64,000 nt of DNA from SCBR16-9 sp964537975. GTDB lineage: Bacteria > Hydrogenedentota > Hydrogenedentia > Hydrogenedentales > SCBR16-9. Of this stretch, positions 44,307 to 52,238 are shown piece by piece; position 1 is the first letter of the stretch, and each line of letters opens with the position of its first letter. Made by a program: the position numbers and the translations under genes. Below the pieces are notes generated by a model. The model was not told the DNA's origin. It was given only the letters and a program-made list of their open reading frames with translations, and ran no database searches. The stretch covers positions 1 to 64,000 of the forward strand of contig CAZIDP010000018.1 of the NCBI GenBank assembly GCA_964537975.1. Reading direction: 5' to 3'.

Positions 44307-45917
44307 TTAAATTATAAATACTTTAAGTTGTACCTTTTTATCACACACAATGCGAAAACCAAGACAATTAATATGTGCGTCTGCATAGTTCATACTGATA
44401 TCAGCAGCTCGGTGGTGTACAAGAGGATTTCCCCATGAACTTCCACGAAGTACCCGCAAATTACTTCTTGGGTTGTCTACCCATGCACTTCTATTATCAG
44501 GTGGATTGTCATCGTCTTTCGGTGCATCATCCTCACACCATTCAAAGACATTGCCTGCCATGTCATGCAGCCCCCAGGCATTGGGTTGTTTTAATCCGAC
44601 ATTATGTGTTTTTCCGCCTGAATTTTTTTTATACCAGGCATATTTGTCTATCTTTTTTTTCTTTGAATCTTCCCCCCAGTAAAAGCGTGTGGTGGTACCG
44701 GCACGGTATGCATATTCCCACTCCGCCGAAGCAGGCAGTCGGAAATTGTATCCTGGCCAGGCGGTATTAAGCTTTTTCAGATATCCACCAGAACTACGGA
44801 TATCATTCCAGGAAACATTTTCTACTGGTCGCTTTTTTCCCTTGAAATGCGATGGATTATTCCCCATGATTGATTTCCACTGCCGCTGGGTGATCTCGTA
44901 TTTAGACATCCAGAAGCCTTCTTCAAAAGTTATCTCCTGCTGTGGCCCTTCATTTTCCGACCGGCCAACTTCATCCTCTGGACTGCCCATCAAGAATTTA
45001 CCTGGCGGTATCCAGCAAAAAATGATGTCAGCAAAGCTATATTCAGTACCGGCAGTAAACACCGATGTCATACTTAATTCATCGTCTATGTCTTCTTTCT
45101 GAGATGTATCTACCGTCATCGCTGATTGAGTATTCGCGTCGTTCTGGTTGAATGTGGTTATGCCTTCTTTAATATTATTTGCCTTTATGATATTGCAATA
45201 TTCATCAAGCACATTAATACATTCAACACAAATTTCCATATCAAATATTCTTCTTACAATTTTTTTCGGGATATATATTTTTTCCTTCACAAATTCACTA
45301 ATTATGTGTAAAAATTTATGCTTTTCAGGTACATCTTCAGCTTTTACTGGTTCTACAGCTTTATACCGCAAATGTGCATGATCAAGATATCCATACGAAT
45401 TAATAAAATAGACGGTAACTTTATCAGGTTCATAATCCTCATAATCTATCACTGTACCTTTTTTCATATACACCTGTGATGGATCATCAGGATTTACCCG
45501 ATCTGCTTCTGTCTCTATATGAGCAATAACCCCAATTATAGTATTTGATAGATATGAATATTTATTCCATGGATGGGGTTTAACTTTAACATAATCTCCT
45601 ATAGATAAATCTTCTTTTTTGATATATTTGCAACACTTCTCTAAACCAGTAATTTCCTGCCCATCAAGAGAATAAAAATCTATTTCATGTTCATCAATAT
45701 GCTTTTTTGAATTATTTAGTAAATACCTTATTGACTCGTAAAATAATTCATTTTCATCATCAATTTGGTATTCTTTTAGTATTTTATTTTTAACCTTCTT
45801 TATGTATGACATTAGATTTTTTTTATTAGAAAATACTTTGCTTAGATAGTCATTATTTTTATTATCATACTCATCTACATAATGAATTAATTCAAGATGA
45901 TACACATATTTTTTCAT
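44307..45917 (-). CDS. SUMF1-domain protein with novel AT-rich N-terminal region
   Basis: About 536 residues from ATG 45917 (MKKYVYHLELIHYVDEYDN). Residues 1-~110 are Lys/Asn/Ile-rich and highly AT-coded, with no family I know. Residues ~110-210 look like an SH3-like barrel (SIGDYVKVKPHPWNKY, KVTVYFINSYGYLDHAHL). From ~300 there is an SUMF1 domain: FCWIPPGKFLMGSPEDE, FWMSKYEITQRQW, FRLPASAEWEYAYRAG, PNAWGLHDMAGNVFEWCED, and LRVLRGSSWGNPLVHHRAAD. No signal peptide is visible, unlike the two lipoprotein paralogues, so this one is probably cytosolic. The FGE catalytic cysteines are missing. Confidence 0.8.
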   Translation of the reverse strand: MKKYVYHLELIHYVDEYDNKNNDYLSKVFSNKKNLMSYIKKVKNKILKEYQIDDENELFYESIRYLLNNSKKHIDEHEIDFYSLDGQEITGLEKCCKYIKKEDLSIGDYVKVKPHPWNKYSYLSNTIIGVIAHIETEADRVNPDDPSQVYMKKGTVIDYEDYEPDKVTVYFINSYGYLDHAHLRYKAVEPVKAEDVPEKHKFLHIISEFVKEKIYIPKKIVRRIFDMEICVECINVLDEYCNIIKANNIKEGITTFNQNDANTQSAMTVDTSQKEDIDDELSMTSVFTAGTEYSFADIIFCWIPPGKFLMGSPEDEVGRSENEGPQQEITFEEGFWMSKYEITQRQWKSIMGNNPSHFKGKKRPVENVSWNDIRSSGGYLKKLNTAWPGYNFRLPASAEWEYAYRAGTTTRFYWGEDSKKKKIDKYAWYKKNSGGKTHNVGLKQPNAWGLHDMAGNVFEWCEDDAPKDDDNPPDNRSAWVDNPRSNLRVLRGSSWGNPLVHHRAADISMNYADAHINCLGFRIVCDKKVQLKVFII

Positions 45918-46014
45918 ATTTTTCCCTTTTGCAATCTTACATCCATTCACTTATGTCTATAAGACTTCATCATTACCAGATTATTAAAATTTAATCCAAT
46001 GGAGACTACCTTGT

Positions 46015-46053
46015 TTAGGTACATCTAATATAGCGTTGCCGATACGATTGCAT
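46015..46053 (-). CDS. 12-codon stub ORF with perfect ribosome site
   Basis: ATG at 46053 has GGAGG five bases upstream. It encodes MQSYRQRYIRCT and stops. It may be the start of a truncated gene, a leader peptide or chance. Low confidence. Confidence 0.25.
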   Translation of the reverse strand: MQSYRQRYIRCT

Positions 46054-46071
46054 GTAACCTCCGTTTACTTT

Positions 46072-46143
46072 TTAACCTGTTAACCCATCCGGGCTGACAT
46101 ACATCACCTGATTACCATTGATATACACATAATAGCTGGCCAT
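46072..46143 (-). CDS. 23-codon ORF, possible microprotein or truncated gene
   Basis: ATG at 46143 has AGGAG nine bases upstream. The product begins MASYYVYINGNQVMYV and has a normal coding flavour, like the first strands of a small beta-domain; it stops after 23 residues. Most likely the 5' stub of a disrupted gene. Confidence 0.35.
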   Translation of the reverse strand: MASYYVYINGNQVMYVSPDGLTG

Positions 46144-46268
46144 GTATGTTGCTCCTGCTGAATGCTACTTCGCCCTCTAGACTAATTTATCGGAGGTCAC
46201 AGTATCAAGCTCGCTGGCAGTGAAAGTTCTATCGATTTTTATGATTTCATTCTCCCCATTTCCCACGC

Positions 46269-46297
46269 TTGACTTGCGCTACAACAACAGCTATGAT
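46269..46297 (+). promoter_or_regulatory. promoter of the 46-kb SUMF1 lipoprotein gene
   Basis: TTGACT (46269-46274) and TATGAT (46292-46297), spaced 17 bases. The region from here to the start codon corresponds to that in front of the 32-kb paralogue, including ACAGCTATGATGCCTT and the AAATCACAAAT-type stretch shortly before the ribosome site. Confidence 0.78.
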
Positions 46298-46353
46298 GCC
46301 TTATCGTGCTTGGGATGATGTAGTGTAAATCACAAATTCATGGGAAGCATATT

Positions 46354-47196
46354 ATGAAACTTTCATCGTATCCACTCTACTTCATAGGTTTCATTGTGTT
46401 GGCAATTGTGATGCTGACATCTGGTTGTTCACAGACTGAGAAAAGCGCAGTCGTGTCCGATAATGAGCCCGGCGAGATACATACGCTCTTCTTGCCTGGC
46501 ATGGTACCCCTGGAAATGGTCTGGATACCACCGGGCAATTTCATGATGGGAAGTCCTGATGATGAACAGGAGCGCATAAGTTCGGAAGGATTACTACATG
46601 AAGTCACTTTTGCCAAGGGGTTCTGGATGGGAAAATACCCAATTACACAGGCGCAATGGCAAGCAATCATGGGTAACAATCCCTCTGAGTTTAAGGGGGA
46701 CAATCGACCTGTGGAGCAGGTTTCGTGGAATGATATACGAAAGTCTGGATTTTTGGGATTCAGGAAATGCTTTTTAGATAAACTCAATGCATTACATTCA
46801 GACTGTAATTTTCGCCTGCCAAGCGAAGCAGAATGGGAGTATGCCTATCGAGCAGGCACGACAACACGGTTCTACTGGGGCGAAGACCTGGACGCAACCG
46901 AGATCGACGATTACGCTTGGTACGGGGACAATTCATCGTCAAGCACAAAAGATGTTGGGCTGAAACTTCCCAATGTGTGGGAGTGGTGTGAGGACGACTG
47001 GCATAGCAATTACTACGGCGCCCCCAAGGATGGTAGCGCGTGGGTGGACAGCCCTCGGGGCAGTATCCGGTTGCTGCGCGGTGGGGCGTGGAAGATCAAT
47101 TCGAGCTACTGTCGAGCAGCGTTCCGCTCCTACTACACCTCTCCTGAAAGCCGAAATGCTTACCGTGGTTTTCGTGTTGTGTGCGATTTGGACTGA
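46354..47196 (+). CDS. SUMF1-domain lipoprotein with internal 10-residue loss
   Basis: A 280-residue paralogue of the 32-kb protein: signal MKLSSYPLYFIGFIVLAIV with lipobox TSGC, then the SUMF1 domain (EMVWIPPGNFMMGSPDDE, FWMGKYPITQAQWQAIMGNNPSEF, FRLPSEAEWEYAYRAGTTTRFYWGED, LLRGGAWKINSSYCRAAFR). The usual sequence PNAWGLYDMSGNVWEW, seen in its paralogues, is here shortened to PNVWEWCED: about ten residues are gone in frame, probably by recombination between two similar Asn-x-Trp stretches. The catalytic Cys pair of FGE is lacking; only one Cys (SSYCRAA) is in the last motif. GGGAA lies nine bases before the ATG. Likely an outer- or inner-membrane-anchored binding protein. Confidence 0.85.
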   Translation: MKLSSYPLYFIGFIVLAIVMLTSGCSQTEKSAVVSDNEPGEIHTLFLPGMVPLEMVWIPPGNFMMGSPDDEQERISSEGLLHEVTFAKGFWMGKYPITQAQWQAIMGNNPSEFKGDNRPVEQVSWNDIRKSGFLGFRKCFLDKLNALHSDCNFRLPSEAEWEYAYRAGTTTRFYWGEDLDATEIDDYAWYGDNSSSSTKDVGLKLPNVWEWCEDDWHSNYYGAPKDGSAWVDSPRGSIRLLRGGAWKINSSYCRAAFRSYYTSPESRNAYRGFRVVCDLD

Positions 47197-47234
47197 TCAT
47201 CTTTGCGACACTTTATTCCTGTAAAAAAAAACTA

Positions 47235-47261
47235 CCCACCTACAAGGATGGGCTGCTTTTT
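47235..47261 (+). terminator. intrinsic terminator after the 46-kb lipoprotein gene
   Basis: CCCACC pairs with GGATGGG (one bulged A) around a 5-base loop, followed by CTGCTTTTT. It lies 39 bases after the stop codon. The next 190 bases hold nothing supportable. Confidence 0.55.
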
Positions 47262-47455
47262 GTATTGATGTTTGAACATGTCGGAGATGATAACACCTTC
47301 CAGTTGTGCTTTTTCGAAACGCGTACAGATTCATTTAGCAAAGCCCACTACCTGGTTCTGGAAGACTCTCACAGCGTCTTGTGAAATATGCCCTGTCTTG
47401 TTGTGCATATTGAGTAGCTTTAATAAACAATCTTTATATGCAGTAATTCCGATAT

Positions 47456-47659
47456 TTATGTTGTACTGCCATTAACAGATTCGGAATTAATTGTTGAGTA
47501 TGAATTTTGCTGGAAATTCAATATTTCTGAATTAAGCTTCAGCGCGCATTGCGGGCAATAAGTATGGCTGATTTGTCCTCTGTCAGGAAAAATTCCATTG
47601 GGTGTGACCCACCTGTCTGCAACACGATATCTCTTGCATTGGCAGCATTGCGTAATCAT
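47456..47659 (-). CDS. small zinc-ribbon-like protein
   Basis: A 67-residue protein with CCQCKRYRV near the start and HTYCPQCALKL about 25 residues later: two CxxC knuckles typical of a one-zinc ribbon, related to the small CxxCK..HxxCPxC proteins found next to signalling genes. AGGA lies six to seven bases before the ATG. The rest is polar and Asn/Ser-rich. Probable cytosolic regulatory or structural zinc protein; role unknown. Confidence 0.6.
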   Translation of the reverse strand: MITQCCQCKRYRVADRWVTPNGIFPDRGQISHTYCPQCALKLNSEILNFQQNSYSTINSESVNGSTT

Positions 47660-47698
47660 TAATAGTTCCTATATAGTGTGGTTCCACGATCCATAATC

Positions 47699-47920
47699 CT
47701 ATCGTTTTATAAGCGTGAAAAATAACAATCCGGCACCTACTACAATACTGCTCCCACCGACCCAAGTGGGTATTTTGACCGTTTCTTTTTCGTTTATAGT
47801 CAGTTCAAGTGGACCCAGATTTGCCGACTGTGATTCCTTGGTGTAGCTGAATTGATCATAGACCAAACCCAAGATACCGGCCACAATCAGTACTACAGCC
47901 ACGATAATGTATTTATTCAT
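47699..47920 (-). CDS. small two-helix membrane protein
   Basis: A 73-residue protein with helices IIVAVVLIVAGILGLVY and GGSSIVVGAGLLFFTLI, separated by a soluble loop that contains LGPLELTINEKETVKIP. Small proteins of this pattern occur near CsbD and other stress genes in many Gram-negative genomes. AGGAAA precedes the ATG. It belongs to the run of small stress-type genes here. Confidence 0.75.
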   Translation of the reverse strand: MNKYIIVAVVLIVAGILGLVYDQFSYTKESQSANLGPLELTINEKETVKIPTWVGGSSIVVGAGLLFFTLIKR

Positions 47921-48060
47921 TTCTTGTTTCCTGTTTTAACATCACGAATTCTCACCGCAGGTCACCCAGAAAAAGACCGTGCTTGGTATCGGTAATGCAA
48001 GCCAAAGGATTCCTTTAACTATCGCTACTACTACCGTACACTACGTTATTATGACGCTCG

Positions 48061-48210
48061 CTATAGAACTCGCCTTCCTTGGAGGATGTTTATAATTAAT
48101 ACAACGAGTGCTACAACCAACAACACATGAATAAAACCGCCCAGTGTGTTCGAGGTAACCAACCCCAATATCCACAGAACAAGCAAGATCATTAATATTG
48201 TCCAAAGCAT
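48061..48210 (-). CDS. lmo0937-type 49-residue membrane protein
   Basis: A tiny membrane protein, MLWTILMILLVLWILGLVT followed by SNTLGGFIHVLLVVALVVLI and a short basic tail. The two-helix pattern with the WxLGLVxxxTxGGxIHxLL core is that of the widespread lmo0937 family. AAGGAG lies seven bases before the ATG. Such genes are stress-induced in other bacteria. The 23 codons ending just upstream, at about 48229, read like the end of another tiny protein (GYESARQWLYK), but have no start codon that I can defend. Confidence 0.85.
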   Translation of the reverse strand: MLWTILMILLVLWILGLVTSNTLGGFIHVLLVVALVVLIINILQGRRVL

Positions 48211-48444
48211 TGTTTTATCTCCTTTTATTTATAAAGCCACTGCCGAGCGCTTTCATAGCCTCTGGCGTTTGCTTCATATGCATCTTTACTGATAACTTAA
48301 ATTTTAAAACTTAATTACAAATGTTGCATATACCACAATCTGGTGGTGTTCATGCCGTTACTAAAGAAAAGTAAAATTCTTTTTACTAGTTTTGTTCACT
48401 TTACCAATTCTTATTCAAATGACGATTTAACATGAAAATAATTG

Positions 48445-48600
48445 CTATTTTCCTTCTACGTTATCGGCTGCATCCTGGATGCCTTGGCCGCCCCGCTCGA
48501 CGTCTTTTCCTGCGCCTCTGATGGTATTACATCCAAGGACACTGGTTCCGATTAAAGCGCAAAACAATAGTGCTACGATAACGCTCGTATAGGTTTTCAT
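48445..48600 (-). CDS. entericidin-like small lipoprotein
   Basis: A 51-residue lipoprotein: signal MKTYTSVIVALLFCALIGT, lipobox VLGC, mature CNTIRGAGKDVERGGQGIQD and a short acidic end. The NTxxGxGxDxxxxGxxI pattern is diagnostic for the entericidin A/B family, small envelope lipoproteins linked to stationary phase and osmotic stress. Membrane-anchored by lipidation. GGAA precedes the ATG. Confidence 0.9.
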   Translation of the reverse strand: MKTYTSVIVALLFCALIGTSVLGCNTIRGAGKDVERGGQGIQDAADNVEGK

Positions 48601-48703
48601 ATTCACATTCCTTTAAATGTTGGCTATGGACATCGATTTTTTTCCTGGCATACAATTAGACCCGTGCCATGTTTTACTTTCTTATCTACTCTCATATATT
48701 TTT

Positions 48704-49153
48704 TTAGACAGATGTTTTATTATGCGTCATCCAATACTGACCAATAACTTTAATAACAGCCTGAAAATCAGGAAAGCTCAGTGGTTTGATGATATAACTG
48801 TTCGCGCCACAACGATAACTTTTCGTGATGTCACCGTCAGCTATAGAATCAGAAAAGATAACCACAGGAGTGAGTATCAGCTCATCATTCTCAACAATAG
48901 CGCGTATTTGGCCGAGTACAGAAAAGCCGCTTGCTCCCGGCAGTGACAAATCTAAAAGGATTAATCTGGGGGGAGGTGCATCGAGCCGGTCTTTGTATTC
49001 ACCACGCGCATTCAAAAAATCCAAAGCCGATGTACCATCATTAACAGCCGCAACACGGACGTTTTCAATGGTAGATTTCAAAGCATCCACGATTGAAACC
49101 CTATCGTTTGCGTTGTCTTCCACTACCAGGATATCGATCACTTCATTGTTCAT
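48704..49153 (-). CDS. CheY-like response regulator (Rcp1 type)
   Basis: A single receiver domain of about 149 residues, starting at ATG 49153 (MNNEVIDILVVEDNANDR). The phosphorylation site is RLILLDLSLPGASG, with the switch Thr/Ser in VVIFSDS and Lys in SYIIKPLS. The spacing, with a longer loop before the Asp, is that of the Rcp1 group that partners phytochrome-like kinases. There is no output domain, so it should signal by protein contact. Candidate partners are the kinases at 52239 and 55891. Confidence 0.9.
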   Translation of the reverse strand: MNNEVIDILVVEDNANDRVSIVDALKSTIENVRVAAVNDGTSALDFLNARGEYKDRLDAPPPRLILLDLSLPGASGFSVLGQIRAIVENDELILTPVVIFSDSIADGDITKSYRCGANSYIIKPLSFPDFQAVIKVIGQYWMTHNKTSV

Positions 49154-49907
49154 TATGCACACAACTTAATCCGCTCGTGAGCAGTATTTATAAATGAGAA
49201 ATTTATCTTCTTCATACCATGATGGTACCCGTCTATGATGAAGTTCCGGCAAAGTTGTGGTAAAACTTTGGTAATCTATTTGCACTGTTGTTTTAGGATT
49301 CGATCTATTTCACCGGTACCATTTTTATAGCGAATATTCGTGCCAAATTTTCGGCATAGGTTGAGACAACACACTTTCTATTAATCACCTGTTTTTATTT
49401 GTTCTGTATGGGGGTGAAAGTTGGCCATCTTTAGTAACAATTGTCCCGCTTTCTCATTAGTAATGTAGGCACAGTAAAAAATAATTACCTCCAACACTGA
49501 TTTAATCATGAATATATTTTTTACTCTCAGCACCACATGATGTAAATCAAAAAATTACGTCTCAGTAGTACAATTGAAGTCAGCAAATGAAAATTATCCT
49601 ACTTATCCTTGATTATTGTTTTATATACCTTAATCTTCGTATTCTTAGTCGCCAGGACTCTCTGAAATATGACATAAGCTATTGGAATAATTGATTTTAG
49701 CTGATTTTGGGTCAATAAATTAAGAAGCAGAAAACGATTAGTTTATTATTATTTTTCTTATTATGGCCTGTATTTACCAAATCTTTTCCAAACCCTTACT
49801 CGGATTTTACTTAAGCATGAGAAAATACCTGTGTTATAAGAAAACATCAAGCCGTTACATTTAGTGGTGGCACGAAAGAGGTGCTAACCTCGGACAGGAG
49901 TATTAAT
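49154..49907. other. long AT-rich intergenic region
   Basis: About 750 bases between two divergent small-gene groups, without a supported ORF. Short palindromes such as CGAATATTCG (about 49331) occur. A GC-rich-over-AT stretch TGGCACGAAAGAGGTGC near 49868 looks like a sigma-54 box at first sight but has the wrong spacing. Confidence 0.45.
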
Positions 49908-50072
49908 ATGGGTTTAATTCTACTCATCATTTTGGTTGTGTTGCTCATAGGTAGCGCGCCCAGATGGGGGCATAGTCGTAGTTGGGGTTATGGCCCCAGC
50001 GGAGGTATAGGACTTGTACTTATAATCGTTCTGATACTTGTACTTATGGGACACCTCCCACGTGGATTTTAA
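49908..50072 (+). CDS. DUF3309-like small membrane protein
   Basis: A 54-residue protein, MGLILLIILVVLLIGSAPRW then SRSWGYGPSGGIG and a second hydrophobic stretch. The W-x-x-SRSWGYGPSGG motif between two helices is the DUF3309 signature. AGGAG lies eight bases before the ATG. The family is often next to CsbD, as here. Confidence 0.88.
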   Translation: MGLILLIILVVLLIGSAPRWGHSRSWGYGPSGGIGLVLIIVLILVLMGHLPRGF

Positions 50073-50207
50073 TTGAGCTTTAGTAATGCACGATCAATGT
50101 AACATACGTTTTCTCACAATCCGAGCAATCTTGTCTACCTGGAGTATATTGTCGCTGTGAGATGGTGGAATTGTTTAAAAAATAACAACCGTGAAGAGAT
50201 ATAAAAA

Positions 50208-50414
50208 ATGAACTGGGAGCAAATTGAAGGCAATTGGAAGCAATTCATAGGTAAGGCCAAAGAAACCTGGGGTCAGCTGACCGATGACGATTTGACAGCC
50301 ATTGAAGGCAAGCGCACACGGATTGCAGGCAAACTCCAGGAACGCTATGGCTATTCGAAAGAGCAGGCCCATAAGGAACTCGATGAGTTTGTAAAAAAAT
50401 TAACCCCTAAGTAA
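50208..50414 (+). CDS. CsbD-family stress protein
   Basis: A 68-residue CsbD protein: MNWEQIEGNWKQFIGKAKE, WGQLTDDDL, IEGKRTRIAGKLQERYG and a Lys-rich helical end. These small, abundant hydrophilic proteins are induced by general stress; the molecular role is unclear. GAAGAG precedes the ATG. A decayed relative lies 430 bases downstream. Confidence 0.95.
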   Translation: MNWEQIEGNWKQFIGKAKETWGQLTDDDLTAIEGKRTRIAGKLQERYGYSKEQAHKELDEFVKKLTPK

Positions 50415-50845
50415 CTCATGTGCCTCGTACCTGGATATTAATAGCCTATTAATAGTCGATTTGAATAAATTCACTATCGCATACAGTGAAATAAAAACAG
50501 CACAGAAATAAGGAGGATTATTTTTTATAAGTTACGCTTTTACACAGTACCATCATGATCGGTTCGATGATAATTCGAGCCAGGTGTAATTTGTGTACTT
50601 CGGGGGGAGGGGCAAATTTTTTTTATTGAAGGCACCGATGACAGGTCAAAGCGAGCGCTGTAAATATCTCTCAAGACCTGAAGGTCAATATGTAAGATCA
50701 CACTGCTGACAGACGATTATGGACGACAGAATTTTTAATCAAACATTACCAACCAGAATAACTCATTCTTTGGGAAAATCTTTGTACCCAAAAAACTGAT
50801 AGTAAAATGCTTGATTAAGGCCATATATAATGGAGGTTATCTGTC
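50415..50845. other. intergenic region between CsbD and its decayed relative
   Basis: No gene is supported. A purine run GGGGGGAGGGGC lies near 50600, and the ribosome site GGAGG of the following ORF near 50831. Confidence 0.4.
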
Positions 50846-51607
50846 ATGGGCTGGTTTCATATTGAAGATAATTGTAAACAATGTATATACAAAGACAAGG
50901 TAAAGTGGAAGCAATTGAATGATTTTAAACTTTTTCCAATGGTTGATAACGAGACAGCAATAAAACCATTCCGGCTGATTCCTGTAGCAAAGTGGGCATC
51001 TAAATACAGGACTCCCGTTGCATTAAACGGTGATGGAAAAATCTTACTTTTTCATTTCAATAAATATTTATTCGAGAAAAGCCCAAAGCGTTGGAGTCCT
51101 TTTGTCCCTGAAACTACCGTTTCTAAATTAACAAGCAATTCCTCTGTCTATGTCAGTATATCTGAAGTGCAAGAAGCGGTATATGAGGACTTGCCACAGA
51201 CATCATTGTTCTTGAGTAACAAACATCAAGAAAGTGCTATGATGCATTACAAAACAGACCCACCTTGTAAGTATAAAGATATAGAATTGACGTCATCGCC
51301 TTCATGTCCAAATTGTAAAATCCTATTATTCAGGAAACTTTTCGAAAGGAAAAATGATACTTCTGTGTTCGATAGGAATATACAGGAAGAAATTGTTACA
51401 TTTAATGGTGCTTCTGTACTCACTATTGACGAAGATAAGCTCGCTATCAGTGCAATACTTCTCATCAAAGAAGATAATATAAGTAACACAAACCCTGTAA
51501 CGACAAATACATTTACTGAATCAAGCATTCACATCAGAATTATAAAAGATAGTTGTTTGGAACATTTTACAAAGAATAATAAGTATGCACTAGCTTATTT
51601 ACAGTAA
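50846..51607 (+). CDS. unknown protein with CsbD-like N-terminus
   Basis: A 253-residue AT-rich frame with GGAGG nine bases before the ATG. Its first ~30 residues (MGWFHIEDNCKQCIYKDKVKW then KQLNDFKL) line up with CsbD (MNWEQIEGNWKQFIGKAKETW then GQLTDDDL), keeping the W, IE, N, KQ, K, W and QL positions. After that the similarity ends and an unrelated polar sequence follows, with a CPNC pair (SSPSCPNCKILLF) and no other motif I recognise. Either a csbD copy was fused by deletion to another gene, or its 5' end recruited a new ORF. The region around residues 40-100 (PVAKWASKYRTPVALNGDGK) reads like a folded domain. Confidence 0.5.
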   Translation: MGWFHIEDNCKQCIYKDKVKWKQLNDFKLFPMVDNETAIKPFRLIPVAKWASKYRTPVALNGDGKILLFHFNKYLFEKSPKRWSPFVPETTVSKLTSNSSVYVSISEVQEAVYEDLPQTSLFLSNKHQESAMMHYKTDPPCKYKDIELTSSPSCPNCKILLFRKLFERKNDTSVFDRNIQEEIVTFNGASVLTIDEDKLAISAILLIKEDNISNTNPVTTNTFTESSIHIRIIKDSCLEHFTKNNKYALAYLQ

Positions 51608-52238
51608 TCGTTCATAATAAGACGAATAAAAGTAGTGGTTGCATATTGAGTGGTTCTGGTATTTTTCGCAAAAAAGTCAAACAAGTCTTACTCAGTATGC
51701 CACCAGGTGGGGTACTGTCGCATTACATTATTTGAGATGGTGAAAAAAAGCACCTCCTTAATACTATCGCCGATAATGCTAAAGACAGCTTACAAATAAT
51801 CAAATGAGTACTGGTCGACTTTGTAAACAGAAAATTGTCACCCAGGTAGCAACTGAATACTCCTCCAGGTTATGGTCAGTTAGTGTCATCCAACCATTCT
51901 CTTCGCTGCGCTGGCTACAAAATTCTTTACCAAAACTTTATCATATCTACATCCTATTTATATCTTTATATGTTAAAATTATTTCATGATTAATAGTATA
52001 TAGATATATGTCAAAAACTTTATCTGCTAAAGATTCTTAGAATTCAAGCTTTCATCTAAAATAGACCTGCGTGAAACTGGGTCTACTTCGATTGGAAGGA
52101 AGCGGTGGACATAGACGCGGTCGCGGTAAATAAAAGCCAACACCACTTGTAACAATGCAGGCGAAGGCCCAACCAGGCAACACCGTCTTGGCGGTGCTGT
52201 AGTCTGGCTTTGGTAATCGTATATATGGAAAACAAGTC
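51608..52238. other. intergenic region upstream of the hybrid kinase
   Basis: AT-rich with no supported gene. A hairpin CACCG/CGGTG lies near 52180-52195. The kinase promoter is expected close to 52200 but is not evident. Confidence 0.45.

Larger units (their letters stand above)
45918..46353. other. intergenic region with two stub ORFs and a promoter
   Basis: This contains, right to left on the minus strand, a 23-codon ORF (46072-46143) and a 12-codon ORF (46015-46053), each with a strong ribosome site. On the plus strand it holds the promoter of the 46354 gene. Composition is mixed between AT-rich island and chromosomal type. Confidence 0.5.

Noticed and set aside
49862..49890. Possible sigma-54 promoter TGGCACGAAAGAGGTGC before the DUF3309-like gene
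   Set aside because: The GG and GC elements are 14 bases apart rather than 12, which abolishes sigma-54 recognition.
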